DNA from: Heterocephalus glaber
Lineage: Eukaryota; Chordata; Mammalia; Rodentia; Bathyergidae
Reading direction: 5' to 3'
Assembly (NCBI RefSeq): GCF_000247695.1
Contig: NW_004624732.1
Location: forward strand, 20,626,595 to 20,690,594
DNA: 64,000 bases
Shown here piece after piece: positions 47,600-60,386 of the stretch. Positions within the stretch are counted from its first letter, which is position 1. Every line of letters begins with the position of its first letter. The notes below the pieces were generated by a model. The model did no database searches and was not told the origin of the DNA. It saw only the letters and a program-made list of their open reading frames with translations. The position numbers were made by a program, and so were the translations under genes.

Positions 47600-50500
47600 C
47601 TTAAAGGTATCTTCATTCCATCTTGTTCAAATCATCAATGTGGGTATTATTGTCCCATTGCAGAGAAAGAGATGAGGATGCCTAGAGATAAGAAGTGATG
47701 TGCTCCCAATTTGGCCATGAGATTAAAGATCAGCTTGACCCCAAACCTAAAGGTATCTTCACTCTTCACTGGCTTTAGAGATTTACCCCCAAAATAATTT
47801 AACTCATGAAGATGACTTCATCTGGAGAAAAATCACACCGTTACCTACTCCTTTTTCTCATAGGCTACTTATCATTAGATTAAAGAGTTTTTTTCTATAT
47901 AGTGGTAGATGCCCTGGGAAGGAAAAAGAGCTCAGGAGAAGTGAAATCAGCCTTATAAGAGGAGCCCTGGGGTGAGTGCTATAGAGTGAGTGTTATAAGA
48001 GTGAGCCCTGGGTGATGCAAGGGAAGGTTGTCTTTGTGTACTTGCTTGTTTCCTTTTATATCTCTGTATTTGAGTTTTCTGCAAGATGGCACAGTTAAGG
48101 TTAATAGTATGGAGATAGGCTGAACCTGATACAAAATAGTCATTTACTAAAGTGTAGTTCTGCTTTCCATCCTTTTCCCTCTACCTTCCCTACAACATAC
48201 TTTGGGTTCTAAAGTTGTAAAGTTTGGAAATTGCTAATCTAAAATTGAATGAAGCTCATATTCATAAAAGGTCTAGAGAGAAAGAGAGAATGTGAGATGA
48301 AGGAGAAATTGTTCTCTTGGGCCTGGATTTATCTCAGATTGACTGTTATGGTTGCTGATACCATGGAGATGAGCACTTTACACTTGGTCTGATAAATAGA
48401 AACAATTTTTCCTGAATCATTCAATATGCAAACACTTTAAAAATAAGCAAGAGCTGTTACGACTTTAAATATATCTGTGCTTGACAGCCTGCCTAATGTT
48501 TCACGATTTAATTAGTAATATCATTTCCCTGGACTTAAGGTTATCAATCATGTTACAGTTATTTCATTTCTGCCTGTCTAAATATAGCCAGATGGGGTTC
48601 TGGCATTGTTCCCTTTGCAAAGATGAGTGAGAATTTCCAAGGAGAAAATGGCAGCAGAAGAAAGAAGACCACTGTTCCTCCAGAGCCCTGAGTCTGGCCC
48701 ATCAAGTAATTCCATCTTTAATAAATCCACAGCTATTTAGCATCACCTCTTTTCTCATCGTGAATTAGCTGACATGGAGCCTCCAGTAGAAAGCTTACAA
48801 AAGAGCTAAGGAGGAGAAATGAATACACAAAAGCCAATTAATCTAATTAATGGTGGTAATAGTACCATGCATCTGTCTCATACAGTTCACAGCAGGCACT
48901 TCTGCAGAAGTGATTTTATTTAACCTCATTTAATTAGTGTTAAGTGCTAAATTGTTTGGTACACACTATAAAACTCTGCTGATGCTCATATAAGAGAAAG
49001 ATCAACGTGGGTCATAGTGGTGGGGAAAGTGTCAGGTCTTGCTGAGGGACTGGATAGTTAGAGGTGGGAGGGGAAGGGGACGATGAGTTCCTTGGGTCAT
49101 TTCTTGGGGTACAGGGTACATCTCATGGCTCAAAATTCCTGCTATTTTTCCCATCTGTATACTCTCCTGAAGTCCAATTCAGCATTTGACCACAATGACA
49201 TGTGCTTTTCATTTTGCATCTGTCCTCAATGATGATAAAGTTCTGAAAGCTAGACATAGGCAGTAATTGTGTTGACTGACAGACGTACCAATCACACACG
49301 GCATTCTCTCCTGCAGCTCGATTGCCTTGCTGTGCTGACTTCGATGAAACCAAAGCACAGAAAAAGGAGAAAGCCTATGAAATATTTCAGGAAAGAAAAC
49401 AATTATGGAAATCAAGGAAGGAAAATGTATACATGTGTGCTAGCACACCAGCTGGGGAGGAAGCATTGTGCTTTATTTGGCCAGTGCTTTCCACTGACAA
49501 AGCATGATTTAAAGGGTCAGTCCGTAGCTAATGAGACAAAGTTAAGACAGTCAGAGGAGGCTCATTAAAGATTTTAACTTATTGCATCCAAAGTCAAGGC
49601 TACTAAATTGCTGTGTGAGCATGTGCTGCATACATGTGCATGCATGGACTACACTAATACCAAAATATTTCTCACACAGAACTGATGCTTACAAAGAGGG
49701 AGGTAGCTAAAGCAAGAATATACAGAATTTCCTAAGTGACCGAAATCCAGTATACAGATAAACAACTATTGTGACATTCTCGTTAATACATGCAACGTTC
49801 TGCCTGCAAACTCTACCATTAAATAACACCAAAGATGGTCCTCTCCAACAGAGACCTTCCAGGTGCCCCCATTTCATAGAACAACACTTTGGGGAACATG
49901 ACAGAACTATTGCTGGTTGCAAGAGAAATGGCATGTGTGTCTGCACTCAGTTGGTGTTTATGCACAACTCATGTCAAACTAGTATTCTTCCTCTTTCAAC
50001 ACACTGCACTCTTTTTGATTCCATTATGGTCCTTTCCCTGGACTGTGTTACAGTGGTTGAATATTTGTCTGGAATTCTCCAAGCTTAAACTGTTGCCTAG
50101 GCTCTACCTGTGACATGATTGAGCTGCTGATTTGGGACAGGCTGAATAACCATTCTACACACCAACATTCTCCCTGATAGACCAGATAATTCCTAAAACT
50201 TTTAGAACTTTTAAAACTTTTATACTACCTTTCTTCTCTCCCAGTCTATTCATATTCTGTAGATCTTTTAAGATAGTATATGTCTTAAGTCCTTCAAGAA
50301 TAATGGTCCAGATCTGGCGTATTTTTTTTCTTTCCTCACTTACAACTCCTTTATGTACCGAAAATGCCAAGCTAGTTTCCAATAGCTTCTTTTTTTTCCT
50401 ATTTGATCTCTCCATAATTTCTGCCTCTCATATACCCTTTCATCTTTTTTGTCTCTTTGTCCTCTGTAGCTTTCTTAGCCTCTAGTAGGTGACAAACAGC

Positions 50501-50643
50501 CTACCTGTACAGCACAGACTTGTTTTGGGCTTCATGACAATCTCCAATCAGTTATCTGTAGGTGTCATTTCTAGCCCTCTATCATAATTGCATGTGTCAC
50601 TTTCAGACTCTGACGTCGACAGTGTCCTCTGATCCATTCCCAG
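47600..50643. other. Unique DNA, repeat-poor at 48.4-49.0 kb
   Basis: No repeat is recognised at 48,400-48,980, which has several TAATTA-type words. Frames of up to about 105 codons at 49,269-50,088 overlap in several phases and look like chance. Confidence 0.5.
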
Positions 50644-50806
50644 AGAAGTAGTTCTCAAACTTTGCTCTGAGTAGAGTAATCTGGGAGCCCTTAAATATCC
50701 AATTCAAATGTCTAGCCACAGACCAATTAAATCAGATACTTTGGAGTGGACCATGTCCACGAGCATTTTTAAAGCCTTCCAAGTGGTTTCCTACTTAAAA
50801 ACCATT
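50644..50806 (+). mobile_element. hAT-Charlie MITE, MER5-like
   Basis: tagttctcaaactttgctct, gtagagtaatctgggagccc, aatcagatactttggagtgg and gagcatttttaaagccttcc match the MER5-type order (ttctcaaactttagc ... aatcacctgg ... gaatttgcatttctaac). The 3' TIR is diverged. Confidence 0.65.
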
Positions 50807-51129
50807 GCCTTACACTGTTCAGCACTAAAGCATTTGGTAATGGTTTGAAAATGAATGAATAAATTATTCTTTGTGAAAAAGCCAGTAGAGGTTTCTTCCT
50901 TTCATTTTGTTCACTGCTGTTCTTCCCCAAACTCTTTAAGGATTTGATTTAATTGAGCAAAATGTTGTGATATAATCTATCATAAAATATTGTTCTACAC
51001 AGCATGGAGTCATCTACATAGAATTCAACTGGTACACTTGTTTTGAATGAAAATTGCCACCAGTCCTTCAGTCTCATAATGTTGTAGACAAATTTCTTAA
51101 AAATTAAAAGTGTTTTATTCTTACTGGTA

Positions 51130-51360
51130 TAAGTAGGATTTATTTATTCAATTAAAATATGTAATACCCACCGAGTGCCTAGTAATTACCACAGAAAGCT
51201 CTGGAGCTCTGGAGTACAAGAGAGGAGAAGAAAGAAAGACCATGTTCTTAGAGAATGTTCACTCTAACTGGAAACCTGAAATAATAAATGATCAAAAATA
51301 TAAATAATGCACAATCATTTCAGTTTATAAGCACCAAGAAGACAGTGAAGCAGGATGATC
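51130..51360 (+). mobile_element. L2-like fragment
   Basis: ccaccgagtgcctagtaatt, ttagagaatgttcactctaa, gaaataataaatgatcaa and aagacagtgaagcaggatga parallel a common old repeat (tatgtgccaggcac, ggagcttacattctag, acaataaacaaat, aaagcagggtaa). The family call is tentative. Confidence 0.45.
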
Positions 51361-52440
51361 TGACAGCATGAGTAGGGAAGATTTTTTTTTTTCTTTAGTT
51401 GGTCAGATTAAAAGTGAGCTGCCAGAGGGTCAGGACAAATCCACCTCCCAAGACCTGGAGTGGAGTGTGTTCCAGCAGGGAGGAGAGCATCAAAGGCCCT
51501 GAGGAGCTTGCACTGCTTCACAAACACAAAGAAAACCACTGAGACTCCAAAGTGTCCACTGAGAAGACATAAATGATTTGTGATTCACAGATTTTGCACT
51601 TTCCCAGGGACCAGGAGGCACTGAGTGTATGAAAGACTATTTGGATCCAGGTAGACCCAACTTTTAGCCTGTGAGTTCTTAGGATGACAAAATGAAATCT
51701 GTTTCCAGTTCTAGCTCATAAAGGGTACTTAACAAGTGCTGGTTTTCTCCTTATTCTGTGTCTTCTAACTAATACATACCATTTTACCACAAGTTTTATA
51801 AGAGGCAGTTTGGATTAAAAAGCATGAACTGCTATTAAACTACAATGTCTGTTTGACCTCCACTACCGTTGTTTCCCTCCAAAATTCTCCCCATATTCTC
51901 TCCCCAGAGTTCCCAAACACAGATTGAGTCAAGGTGGCTTAAAAAGTGAAGTACCTTACTGTCATATCATTTTCTTGCTGGAAAACAGGCACAATTTGAA
52001 GCCACTTTCTTATTCATTGACAGAAGTGTCCTCTGGGAGGGACAGGAAAGACAGCGACTTGTCAGTCAACTCTTTCAGGTTGAATCCAAGACATGTGGCT
52101 TATACAAAGGACAGTCTGAATCAGAATTTTGGCTTTTATTATTATTATAGTATAAAAAAGTAAAAGGATAAGTGATTTGTGTTTGTATATAATTTGGTAT
52201 ATATATTACATATAATTATATAGTTATATATATACAGTTTATGTATATGTATGCACACATTGTATGTATTATACATATACATACATATACATTTTATGCA
52301 CACACATATACACAGTTAATTATTTGACTATGATCTTCATTCTTTCATTTTTCCTCAGAAGGACTCAAAAAGAAACAATTTTCAAATAAAACAGAAGTTT
52401 CTTTTTAAAAAGGATGACATAGATGAAAATCGAGTGGGAA
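51361..52440. other. Unique DNA ending in an AT-rich tract
   Basis: 52,150-52,320 is an AT-rich tatata/tacata tract. No gene is recognised. Confidence 0.5.
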
Positions 52441-52535
52441 GCTTGTTACAACATGCTGCTCTGTACCAGTCCTGGAGTTTCTGATTGGCTCAGGTTGGAG
52501 CCTTAGAACTTCATTTCATAACCACTGTTCTATGA
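52441..52535 (+). mobile_element. MER5-like hAT fragment
   Basis: acatgctgctctgtaccagt, ctggagtttctgattggctc and ataaccactgttctatgag match the central and 3' part of MER5-type MITEs. Confidence 0.45.
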
Positions 52536-52676
52536 GATTTACTTGGTTTGGGGCTTGAATGTAGAATGAGAGAGGAGGTCAGTGAAGGAAGGTAAAGGAA
52601 CTAGGATTGTGGAATTGAATTGACTTGTCCTGATTAAGGTTCTTTTACAATAAAGTGCTATTTGATTAAGAAATAA

Positions 52677-52860
52677 GCCAGGTATCATGTTGCATGCCTA
52701 TAATCTCATCACTCTAAGAGGCTGAGACAAAAAGATTACAAATTCAAGCCCCAAACTGGACAAATTAGTGACTTAGTGAGACCCTGTTTGAATATAAAAA
52801 GTAATTTTTAAAAAATGGTCTAGGCACATAGGCTCTGAGTTCAATCTCCTGTACAAGAAA
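52677..52860 (+). mobile_element. B1-ID composite SINE
   Basis: gccaggtatcatgttgcatg, cctataatctcatcactc, gaggctgagacaaaaagatt and tagtgagaccctgtttg form the B1 part. After an A-rich linker, ggctctgagttcaatctcct is the B-box end of the ID part. Old and diverged. Confidence 0.7.
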
Positions 52861-52925
52861 GAAAGAAGGAGAGAGAGAGAGAGAGGGAGGGAGGGAGGGA
52901 GGGAGGGAGGGAGAAAAAGAAAGAA
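52855..52925. repeat. (GAAA)/(GA)/(GGGA)n microsatellite
   Basis: aagaaagaaagaagg, then gagagagagagagag, then about seven ggga units, then gaaaaagaaagaaa. It grew from the tail of the preceding composite SINE. Confidence 0.95.
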
Positions 52926-53034
52926 AATATTTATTTCCTTAAAGATTGTTTGAAAATTCTATCACTCTCCCTCCTAATTCCTTTCTCATAACTACCTCGG
53001 TGATTTAGAATTCAGTACATCTTGTTATAACTTG

Positions 53035-53265
53035 ACATAATGAATTATCTCAACAAAAATGTACTCAACAGCAACTTTGTGACACTGGGAACACATACAG
53101 TCAAGTCTCTAGCTCTGTGAAATTCTGGTAAGGAAGATAAATAAGAGAAAAATTCATCAAATCAAACATATAGTATATCAGAGAGTGACAGAAAAATGTC
53201 AATGGGAAAATGGGATTAGAAAGTGAAAAGAAGAGACATTTCAGATAAGGTGGTCAGAGCAGGAC
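53035..53265 (+). mobile_element. L2-like fragment
   Basis: Same order as the fragment at 51,130: gtactcaacagcaactttgt, gggaacacatacagtcaag, gaaattctggtaaggaag, agagtgacagaaaaatgtc. The family call is tentative. Confidence 0.4.
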
Positions 53266-54392
53266 CCAGATTTCTACCCTAGGGATATATAAATTGTTGA
53301 TTTGGGTTGTATTCTCTGAACAATGAACCCCCAAATCCAATGGAAATAGAGAAAACTTCAGCTGAAGAACTGCTTTGAGAGTAGTGTTTCCAGCATTCCT
53401 TTGCAGCACTCTGTGTGCAGAAGTGTACAGAGGAGAGTTTTCAAGACTCTTTTTCACAGGTCTCAAGGGCAATAAAATGAAAACATTGGTGAAACAGACC
53501 AAAGATCAACTGCAACATCTGTGTGTAAAATTGTAACCAGCTTCATTTTCCTAAGAATCCTGGATTGCCTTATATCACTTTGGAATTCTAATTCAAAAAC
53601 AGTAAGGTATATTGAAAGTAAGGCCTGAGCTTGACCGTGAGGCTTATGTAACTCTGAATATATAACCACAGAAGATGACACTGGAGGAACATCACAGAGT
53701 TGCTTGTAATGAAGGATATCCTTTTCTTTAATGTGGTCTTAACAGAATTAACTATCAGAAAATTCATTCAGAGACAAATTCAGAATTTTCAGTGGAATCA
53801 TTCTCCAAAAAGTCTAGGTAGGAGTTCTGAGCGTCACATTAAAATACATGTAAAAATGAAGCAGTTCTTCTAGGAAAATCTCAATTATGATGACCTAACT
53901 CGAGTATCTGTTTTGTTTCCTGAACAATGAGCCACGACTGAGCACCCATGGAAAAGGAAACCACAGAACTCATAGGGAGTGGTTAAGTGCATGGATAAAA
54001 TGAAATAAAACAATGGTGGCCAGGTTAGCGCTGCTCTTGACATCCCTTGCATTCTTTTTCACTCCTTTGTGTTGATAACTGGGGAGAAGAGAACTTGACC
54101 CTATGCCTTTTTTCTTTTCCCACAGAAGAGTTACAGGTTATTTGATCACACTGTGGAGACCATGGCACCAGGACTGATGCTTTGTAGGCAGTTCCTCTTG
54201 TCCTACCTTTCATAGTTTGGACACCTGGTGCTCACTTTACTAAAGGGAAACTAAATAAGAATGGAGGAAGGTTGATCTAAGCTATTGCTTGGTAATACCT
54301 ATTAACTAGATTTTCTTCTGCAGAACCTACTGCTCTATTTTTATTTTTACTAGTTCTTTGTTTAACAGAAAAGACAAAGCAAAAGAAAAAAT
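53266..54392. other. Unique DNA
   Basis: No gene or named repeat is recognised. Minus frames at 53,254-53,681 have no recognisable domain. Confidence 0.5.
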
Positions 54393-54605
54393 TCAGCAGA
54401 ACAAGGTGTTATGTGTCTGTAATCTCAGCTACACTGGAGGCTGAGGCAGGATGATATCAAGTTGAATTCCTGTCTGGGAAAATCCTTAAGACACTACCTC
54501 AAAATAACAAATAAAAAAAGGCGTCTAGTGTTTAGCTCAGTTGTACAGAGCTTATCTTGCAGTCATCAGACCCTGAGTTCAATCATCAGTATAGCAAAAC
54601 AAATA
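54393..54605 (+). mobile_element. B1-ID composite SINE
   Basis: B1 part: gtgttatgtgtctgtaatct, cagctacactggaggctgag and gcaggatgatatcaagttg, ending in a short A-rich linker. ID part: tgtttagctcagttgtacag (A-box-like) and ccctgagttcaatcatcag (B-box-like), then an A-rich tail. Confidence 0.8.
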
Positions 54606-54792
54606 CAAAACAGGCTTTATAAAGCATGTAATGCTGTTTTCTTTAAGTTTGTGTTAATTAAAGGCAGGTAGAGAGAAAAATAAATTAATGTGGATGTCAA
54701 ATTGACAGTTAAGCAAGTATTGAGCTTTACCAACTAAGACACTTTGGTCTCTTAAGACTCTTGCAAAGAAGGCAATGATTTTTTTGGTTTTG

Positions 54793-54900
54793 CAGATGAG
54801 GGTTCTGAGTTTCAAAGAAATTAAGTAAATGCCTAAAGTCACACAGTTAGTAAATAATAGCACAGTCACCTTATGCTCACATTTGTCTGACTCTAGAGTT
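54793..54900 (-). mobile_element. MIR SINE fragment
   Basis: agatgagggttctgagtttc, attaagtaaatgcctaaagt, cacacagttagtaaataata and tgtctgactctagag match the MIR 3' half in reverse order. Confidence 0.7.
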
Positions 54901-54999
54901 TTTGACTGTCTCCTTCCTTGAGGATAGCTTAAGGTCTTGCCAGGAACCCATGGTATTTCATTTTCAAAATGTATTACTCTTTTCAATTTCAAACAAAAT

Positions 55000-56090
55000 C
55001 TGATGACGTGACTAGCTCCAGGTTATGATAGCAATAATCTTTGTGCCAAAAACATTTGCTTTCATCTCCTTGGCTTTTACTTAAAAGATTCTCAACGTGG
55101 TGATTTTTAAAACTCACGTATCTCTTAAGGTGTCCATGATTTCCAAGATAGCTGTGAACCTAATAAATATAGAGTGAGTGTTAGCAAAGTAAGTTGCGTG
55201 AGTGTGTCTGTTTTGTTCACTGAGTTGTACATTAATGACTGTTGATTATTTTCTGTCACATTTTAATAAAAAATAAACTATTAATCAACTGAATTTAGTA
55301 ATAAAAACATATATAGAATTCTTGATTGTATATATCATGACATATTACTATTTTGATAATGATATGCTATAATATATCTCCACATGCCTAGATACCTAGA
55401 TATAGCTAAATGGAGACAAAATAATGATTGAGGTTTATGTTTAAATTGTAAGGCAGATTTATGATTTAAAAATAAATATAATTTATTATATTCACAAAAT
55501 AAAAGAATATTTTAGATACAAATATTTTAAAGTATGATTTTTAACTTTATAAATATTATGTATTAGTACACATATATTTATTGCAAATATTAAGGGAAAT
55601 TCTTTAATTTAGTGAAGAGTATCTCAAAACATATCTAATAGACATTAGATTTATGGAGGTGAGGAATGAAGAACAATGTCTATGATTCTCACTTCACCTG
55701 AAACTGTACTGAGGATCTTGTCCAATGTGTGAGGCAAGAGAATGATTTAAACATTAAGATCTAAATGCTATTAGTATGGACAGTATGGTTATTCACACAG
55801 AAAATCTACTAATGTCCATTAATAAGTTATAAGTATCAATGAGGTTAGCCAGATTGGTAGATTAAAGGTCAGTTTACTGCTACAAATTTACTTTTGAATT
55901 CTAGTAAGAAGAATCAAAATATTATTGATGAAAATAAGATGAAATTTACTATATCACAAAAATATAACATGATGAAGAGTAAAGCTACAGAAGTGAGTAT
56001 TCTAAATAGAAAATTCTAAAACATTATTCAGTGAAATACAGATGTAAATACATGAAGAGAAACCAGAATCACTGGCTTGCTTGTGACTGA
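55000..56090. other. Very AT-rich DNA
   Basis: 55,255-55,620 is almost entirely A and T, with words such as aaataaatataatttatta. No frame or named repeat is visible. Confidence 0.6.
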
Positions 56091-56094
56091 ACAG

Positions 56095-56745
56095 TGTACA
56101 GTTATCTGTTATTCTCAAACTGATCTATGGACTCAATGCAATCCCATCAATATACCAACATGTGTTATCTTGGAACTTGAAAAGATTATTCTAAAATTTG
56201 TATTGAAAAAGCTTTGCATAATGAATAATGCTCTTTAATAAACTGGGAAGATTTATACTCTAATCTATCAAGGATAATTATAATTATTATGACCAGAAGA
56301 TCCTATCTCAAAGTTAGGCAGATAGAGTTGTGGGGAAGCATGTGAGCTTTAGAAGTAGTCCAATGCAGGAAGCTATTTGATTTACAGCAAAGATGATGCT
56401 ACAGAGCATTGAGAAAATAGGCTTTTCAGTGGTATTGTGACTAGTGGAAGAAATAAAATAAAGTGTGACCTAATACCACATCATTCATGAAAACAAATTC
56501 CAGAGAGTATGTAGATATAAATGTGAAAGGTAAAACAATAGTGCTTCTAAATGATAGGAAAATACATCTTACGCTTTTTAAAACAAGTTACAAGATGCTG
56601 AAAAGAAATACATTAGATCACAAAATTAAGAACTTTTGTTTAAATTTAATTAAGAGCACGAATAAAATCACAGCAGAATGGGAAGAGATACTTCCAACAC
56701 ACAATGAACCAGGGCTCTACTTCAGAATAGAAAAAAAGAAGTAGA
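56095..56745 (+). mobile_element. Ancient LINE-1 fragment (ORF2 C-terminal part)
   Basis: ctatggactcaatgcaatcc and catcaatataccaac resemble the L1 DNA for the region before FIW. The 85-codon frame at 56,487-56,744 reads KGKTIVLLNDRKIH..., then KITAEWEEILPTHNE, in the manner of an old L1 ORF2 end. Highly diverged. Confidence 0.6.
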
Positions 56746-57039
56746 CATATATGTGTGTAGAAAAACTTTTCTCTATACACGCATGCCCCCCCACACACAT
56801 ATCCATAAAATATGAGCAAAACACTTTAACAGACTTCATATTTAATATTTAATTTACCTAATGTGGAGGTACAGAATAATACTTCCATTTAAAATCATTA
56901 ATTAATGAGATTTTTAAAAAGTTTTTGGTTTTCTTTGGGAGTGAGAAATAGAACACAGACTCAGATAAATGTACAAACAACTCTAAAACTCAAACATTTA
57001 TCATGCATCAAATTTCTTTGTGTGAACATGGAATAATTC

Positions 57040-57320
57040 ATCTTTTTAATGTTGATATTCATTTGGTGAGCTGCTAGTTCCTAGCTACAATGAGTAGTGA
57101 GTGGTGATCACATGTGTGTATTTGGAAAGATATGAATGTAGAGTGGAATTGCTGAGTCACACGATATGCTTATGCATGTTTTAATATTGGTAAGTAATGC
57201 TAAACAGCTCCCCAAGGTGTCTCTATACACTTATATTACTATAGCAGTAAGTATATCATCCCCTTGCCCTACTAACTCTTGATACTGCTAGTTTTAAAAA
57301 CATTGACAGTGTCTTTTGTG
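57040..57320 (-). mobile_element. Ancient LINE-1 fragment
   Basis: Plus-strand words gtggaattgctgagtcacac, taatgctaaacagctcccca and aaggtgtctctatacactta mirror the L1 3' region in antisense (gaattgctgggtcatatggt ... ccaaactgttttcca ... cattcccaccagc). Confidence 0.6.
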
Positions 57321-57779
57321 TATGGAGTCTTAGTTTGGTTTAGCATGGATTTTCCAAATTACTGGTGGAAATAATGACTATTGCTGCAAATACAATTTGA
57401 AAGAATCTCAAAAGAATATAATATTGAGCAAAAGAAGCCCAGAGTTACAAATATGTGGTGTTGCAGAGGCAAATTTATAAAGATGATGGTTGCTACCACA
57501 GTAGGGTGGTGTTTCTCTTTTAGGGGTGGGAGGTGGCTATGCAGTATTGTACAGGGCTCTCTCTTTGGGTGTTGGACACAGTTTCTTTCTCAACATAAAT
57601 GGTACCTACACTTGGTGATAAATCATTGAGCTAAACATTTTTGTTTTCTGAATGTATCTTTAGGAGCACAGCATTTAATAAAAATTGTAAAAGAGGAAAA
57701 AATTCTCAATAAATGAACTCAGTCAATACATGCAAGGAAGTCAATGTCTAAGTGTGCTAATAAACTAAGAGAAAGAGAA

Positions 57780-58360
57780 TAATACCAGTGAATCACCATC
57801 CTGTTTTAGGGCAGCATAAAAAGCTGGCTCTGCTAACCTGGGCCTGCTGAGTGACGCCTGCCTGCTAGAGGAAAGCACAAGGATTTTGCTCAGAGAAAGG
57901 GTTACACTTCATGTTGAGACAGTCTTGGATGTCAATCCATATCATCAACTCAAGGAGAATCTCAGACAGCCATTAGGATTGAGAGTAGGAAATCCATGTC
58001 TTTGGGAACTAAGGAAAACAATGTCAAAAAATGACAAGCTGAAATTGATAGTCAAGAGGCTGACTTCTGCATCTGATCAAGAAGCCAGGCATGGAAGGGA
58101 ACCACCTTTTCCTACAGCTGGGTAGATGAGCTACCCAAGTTCACGTACCAGCAAGAATGGATAAATCCTTCTCTATGTCTGGTTTGCAGGGAACTACAAT
58201 CTGCATGGAGGACACACAAAACTCAATCAGTACATTGAGAGCAGCACAAGATTACAAAAAAACTCATGGGACACTCACGTCTGGCTTGGAAAAAGCTGCT
58301 CTTCCCATCAGGGGTGTCTCCTGGTATAGAGGAGCGAGGAAGTGACCAAGCTCCAGAGCC
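57780..58360. other. Unidentified ORF-bearing segment
   Basis: Less AT-rich than its neighbours. Plus frames at 57,886-58,125 (79 codons) and 58,157-58,345 (62 codons) follow one another. The first is rich in K, R and L, the second in S, T and G. I recognise no domain. It may be internal sequence of an unnamed retroelement or chance. Confidence 0.3.
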
Positions 58361-58860
58361 GTGTGTGTGCCGAATTATGCAGTGATGAAAAATCCCGCAT
58401 AGAAATATAGTGATGATTCAGAGCTTTGAGTCTGGAGAAACTGTGAAAGTCAGGAATGAAAACTACTATTTAGAAAGGAGACCTAGCATGTGATTAATGT
58501 GAGGAAGGGCCAGAAAGAAGACAAGTTGGTATGATAGAAATATTTATATCACCTCCCGTGAATCAGCAGTCTTGGGCCTTGCTGTTCTGAATGTTGGGTA
58601 TTTCTTCTTGGGCTGCCTTTCTGGTTTTGTTTCAGTCACACTGTATCATCATCATGGGGGCTGTTTTCGGTTACTCATGCAGATTTTGGAGCTTGAGATG
58701 AGACTGCTGATTTGAGGTTTCAGGGAGAGGTCAGTAATGTTACGGTTCAAGAGGTGTCAGATACACACTGTAACAGGCAACACTGTATCATTAACCAAGT
58801 GATATTGAGCCCATTAACAATATCAGAGTCAGTGATGAGAACTTAAGAAACAATTCGCCT

Positions 58861-58973
58861 ACCATACCAAAACCAGAAAAGAGACTCCTGTTTATCTGGA
58901 ATCATAGTTACTACATGTAATTTCACTCCAAGATATGCAGCCACACTAGCTTTTCCATAATGGGCTCCCAGGT
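58861..58973 (+). repeat. First copy of a 110-bp repeated segment
   Basis: accata-ccaaaaccag, gactcctgtttatctgg, aatttcactccaagatatgc and aatgggctcccaggt recur in order at 60,387-60,511. Confidence 0.85.
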
Positions 58974-59349
58974 GTCTCAGGAATTCAAATTCACTCTAGA
59001 CTCTCAAAAGTTCCTCTCCTTTTTGTGTTCTTCCTTTGCTCTCCGTGGCCTTTCCTAAGTGTGTATGGAATTTGCCCAAATTTCATTTCATTTTTTGATT
59101 GTCTGCCAGCCAGATTATAAGAAACATCTGATCAAGGGTTTAGTTAAGTGCTCCATCCAGCAGTATTTATGCTGCATAAATTATTCATATAGCACTACCC
59201 TGGACAAATCACACTTTGATTATGCAGTCATTTTTCAGTCCATTCATTTACCAGACAAGTAGAGATCATGGGAGATCAGAGGAGCCACACTTGTGAATCG
59301 ATAATGAACTTGAGATCTTCACCCATTCTGTATCCTCATCTCGCCTTCC

Positions 59350-59455
59350 CAGTGTGAGCACTCTATCAAGGGCCTTTGTGTAGATCAAATGAAGTAATGG
59401 ATGTAAAAGTTCTTTGAATGGCAAATGTACTGAATAAATACAGACACTTATCCTC
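59350..59455 (+). mobile_element. MIR 3' part
   Basis: gtgtagatcaaatgaagtaa, tggatgtaaaagttctttga and atgtactgaataaatacag match the MIR tail (gattaaatgagttaatacatgtaaagcgctt ... aataaatg). Confidence 0.5.
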
Positions 59456-59489
59456 AGGTGGCCCTCTGTTGTAGTAGGATGCTTTGGGG

Positions 59490-59670
59490 TCACCTAGACC
59501 TCCCTTTGAATGTCATCCAGTTATGTGACCCTTGGAAGCCCAATACTCTCATCTGTAAGATGAATTAAAATATGGCCCATTCTCAGGATAGTTGGAAGAA
59601 AGAGAAGAAGTCACATGTATATAAAGCTAGCAACATGCCTCCCTGTTGGCAGAGACTCAATAGATAGAAT
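59490..59670 (+). mobile_element. MIR SINE
   Basis: gttatgtgacccttggaagc, ccaatactctcatctgtaag, atgaattaaaatatggccc and tagcaacatgcctccc follow the MIR order. Confidence 0.6.
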
Positions 59671-60386
59671 CTTTTCTTTCGTGCCACTTTTTGTTGGCCT
59701 TGTGCATTTCACAGCCATCACGAATACTATTATTTTTTGCTTATTTTTCTAAATTATGAATATGCACTTAACTGCTGGTGTGATTCTAAGCTCCCGAAAA
59801 ACAGATTGTCTTTATTGTTTTAACTTCCCTCCCAGGGCCAAACATGGTGTCAAATATATGCATATAAATTCATCGACTTCACAAGCATAAGCCTGCAAGT
59901 AGAATCTCCACTCAGTGTGTTAATTATCTTTGCATATACTCCCTTTCCTAAATAGAAATCCCTGTGGTGAGTGAAAAGCAGGCAGTGTATGCATACGTAC
60001 ATATGATTTAAGGAAAAGGTGTCACAGACAGGTACACAGATGCCTCTACTGAGCTGACAGAGAGAATCATAACCTGGAGAGGTATTCTATCAAGAGTAGA
60101 CTTACTTCAGAAAACAACTAAAAAAGTGATTGCTGCACACTGTGCATGTTCAGCTTGTTTCAAATAACTTACAATAGTCCTCTTATTATAAGAAGACAAT
60201 GGTCCTCTTATTATAATTTCATGGACATATGCCCTAATAGTGACAGCCATTAATAAACTGTCTTTTATCTAAATTACTTCCAGGAACCAACTACATGATT
60301 GAGGAATCCAGTGAAAAGTAAAATCTGGGTCCCTGTTCAAAAATAAAAAATGCTTTTAAAAGAAGAAGTAAAGATATATAAATATT

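Noticed and set aside
49269..50113. Cluster of 60-105-codon frames on both strands
   Set aside because: They overlap in several phases with no dominant frame or recognisable family, typical of chance in moderately GC-balanced DNA.
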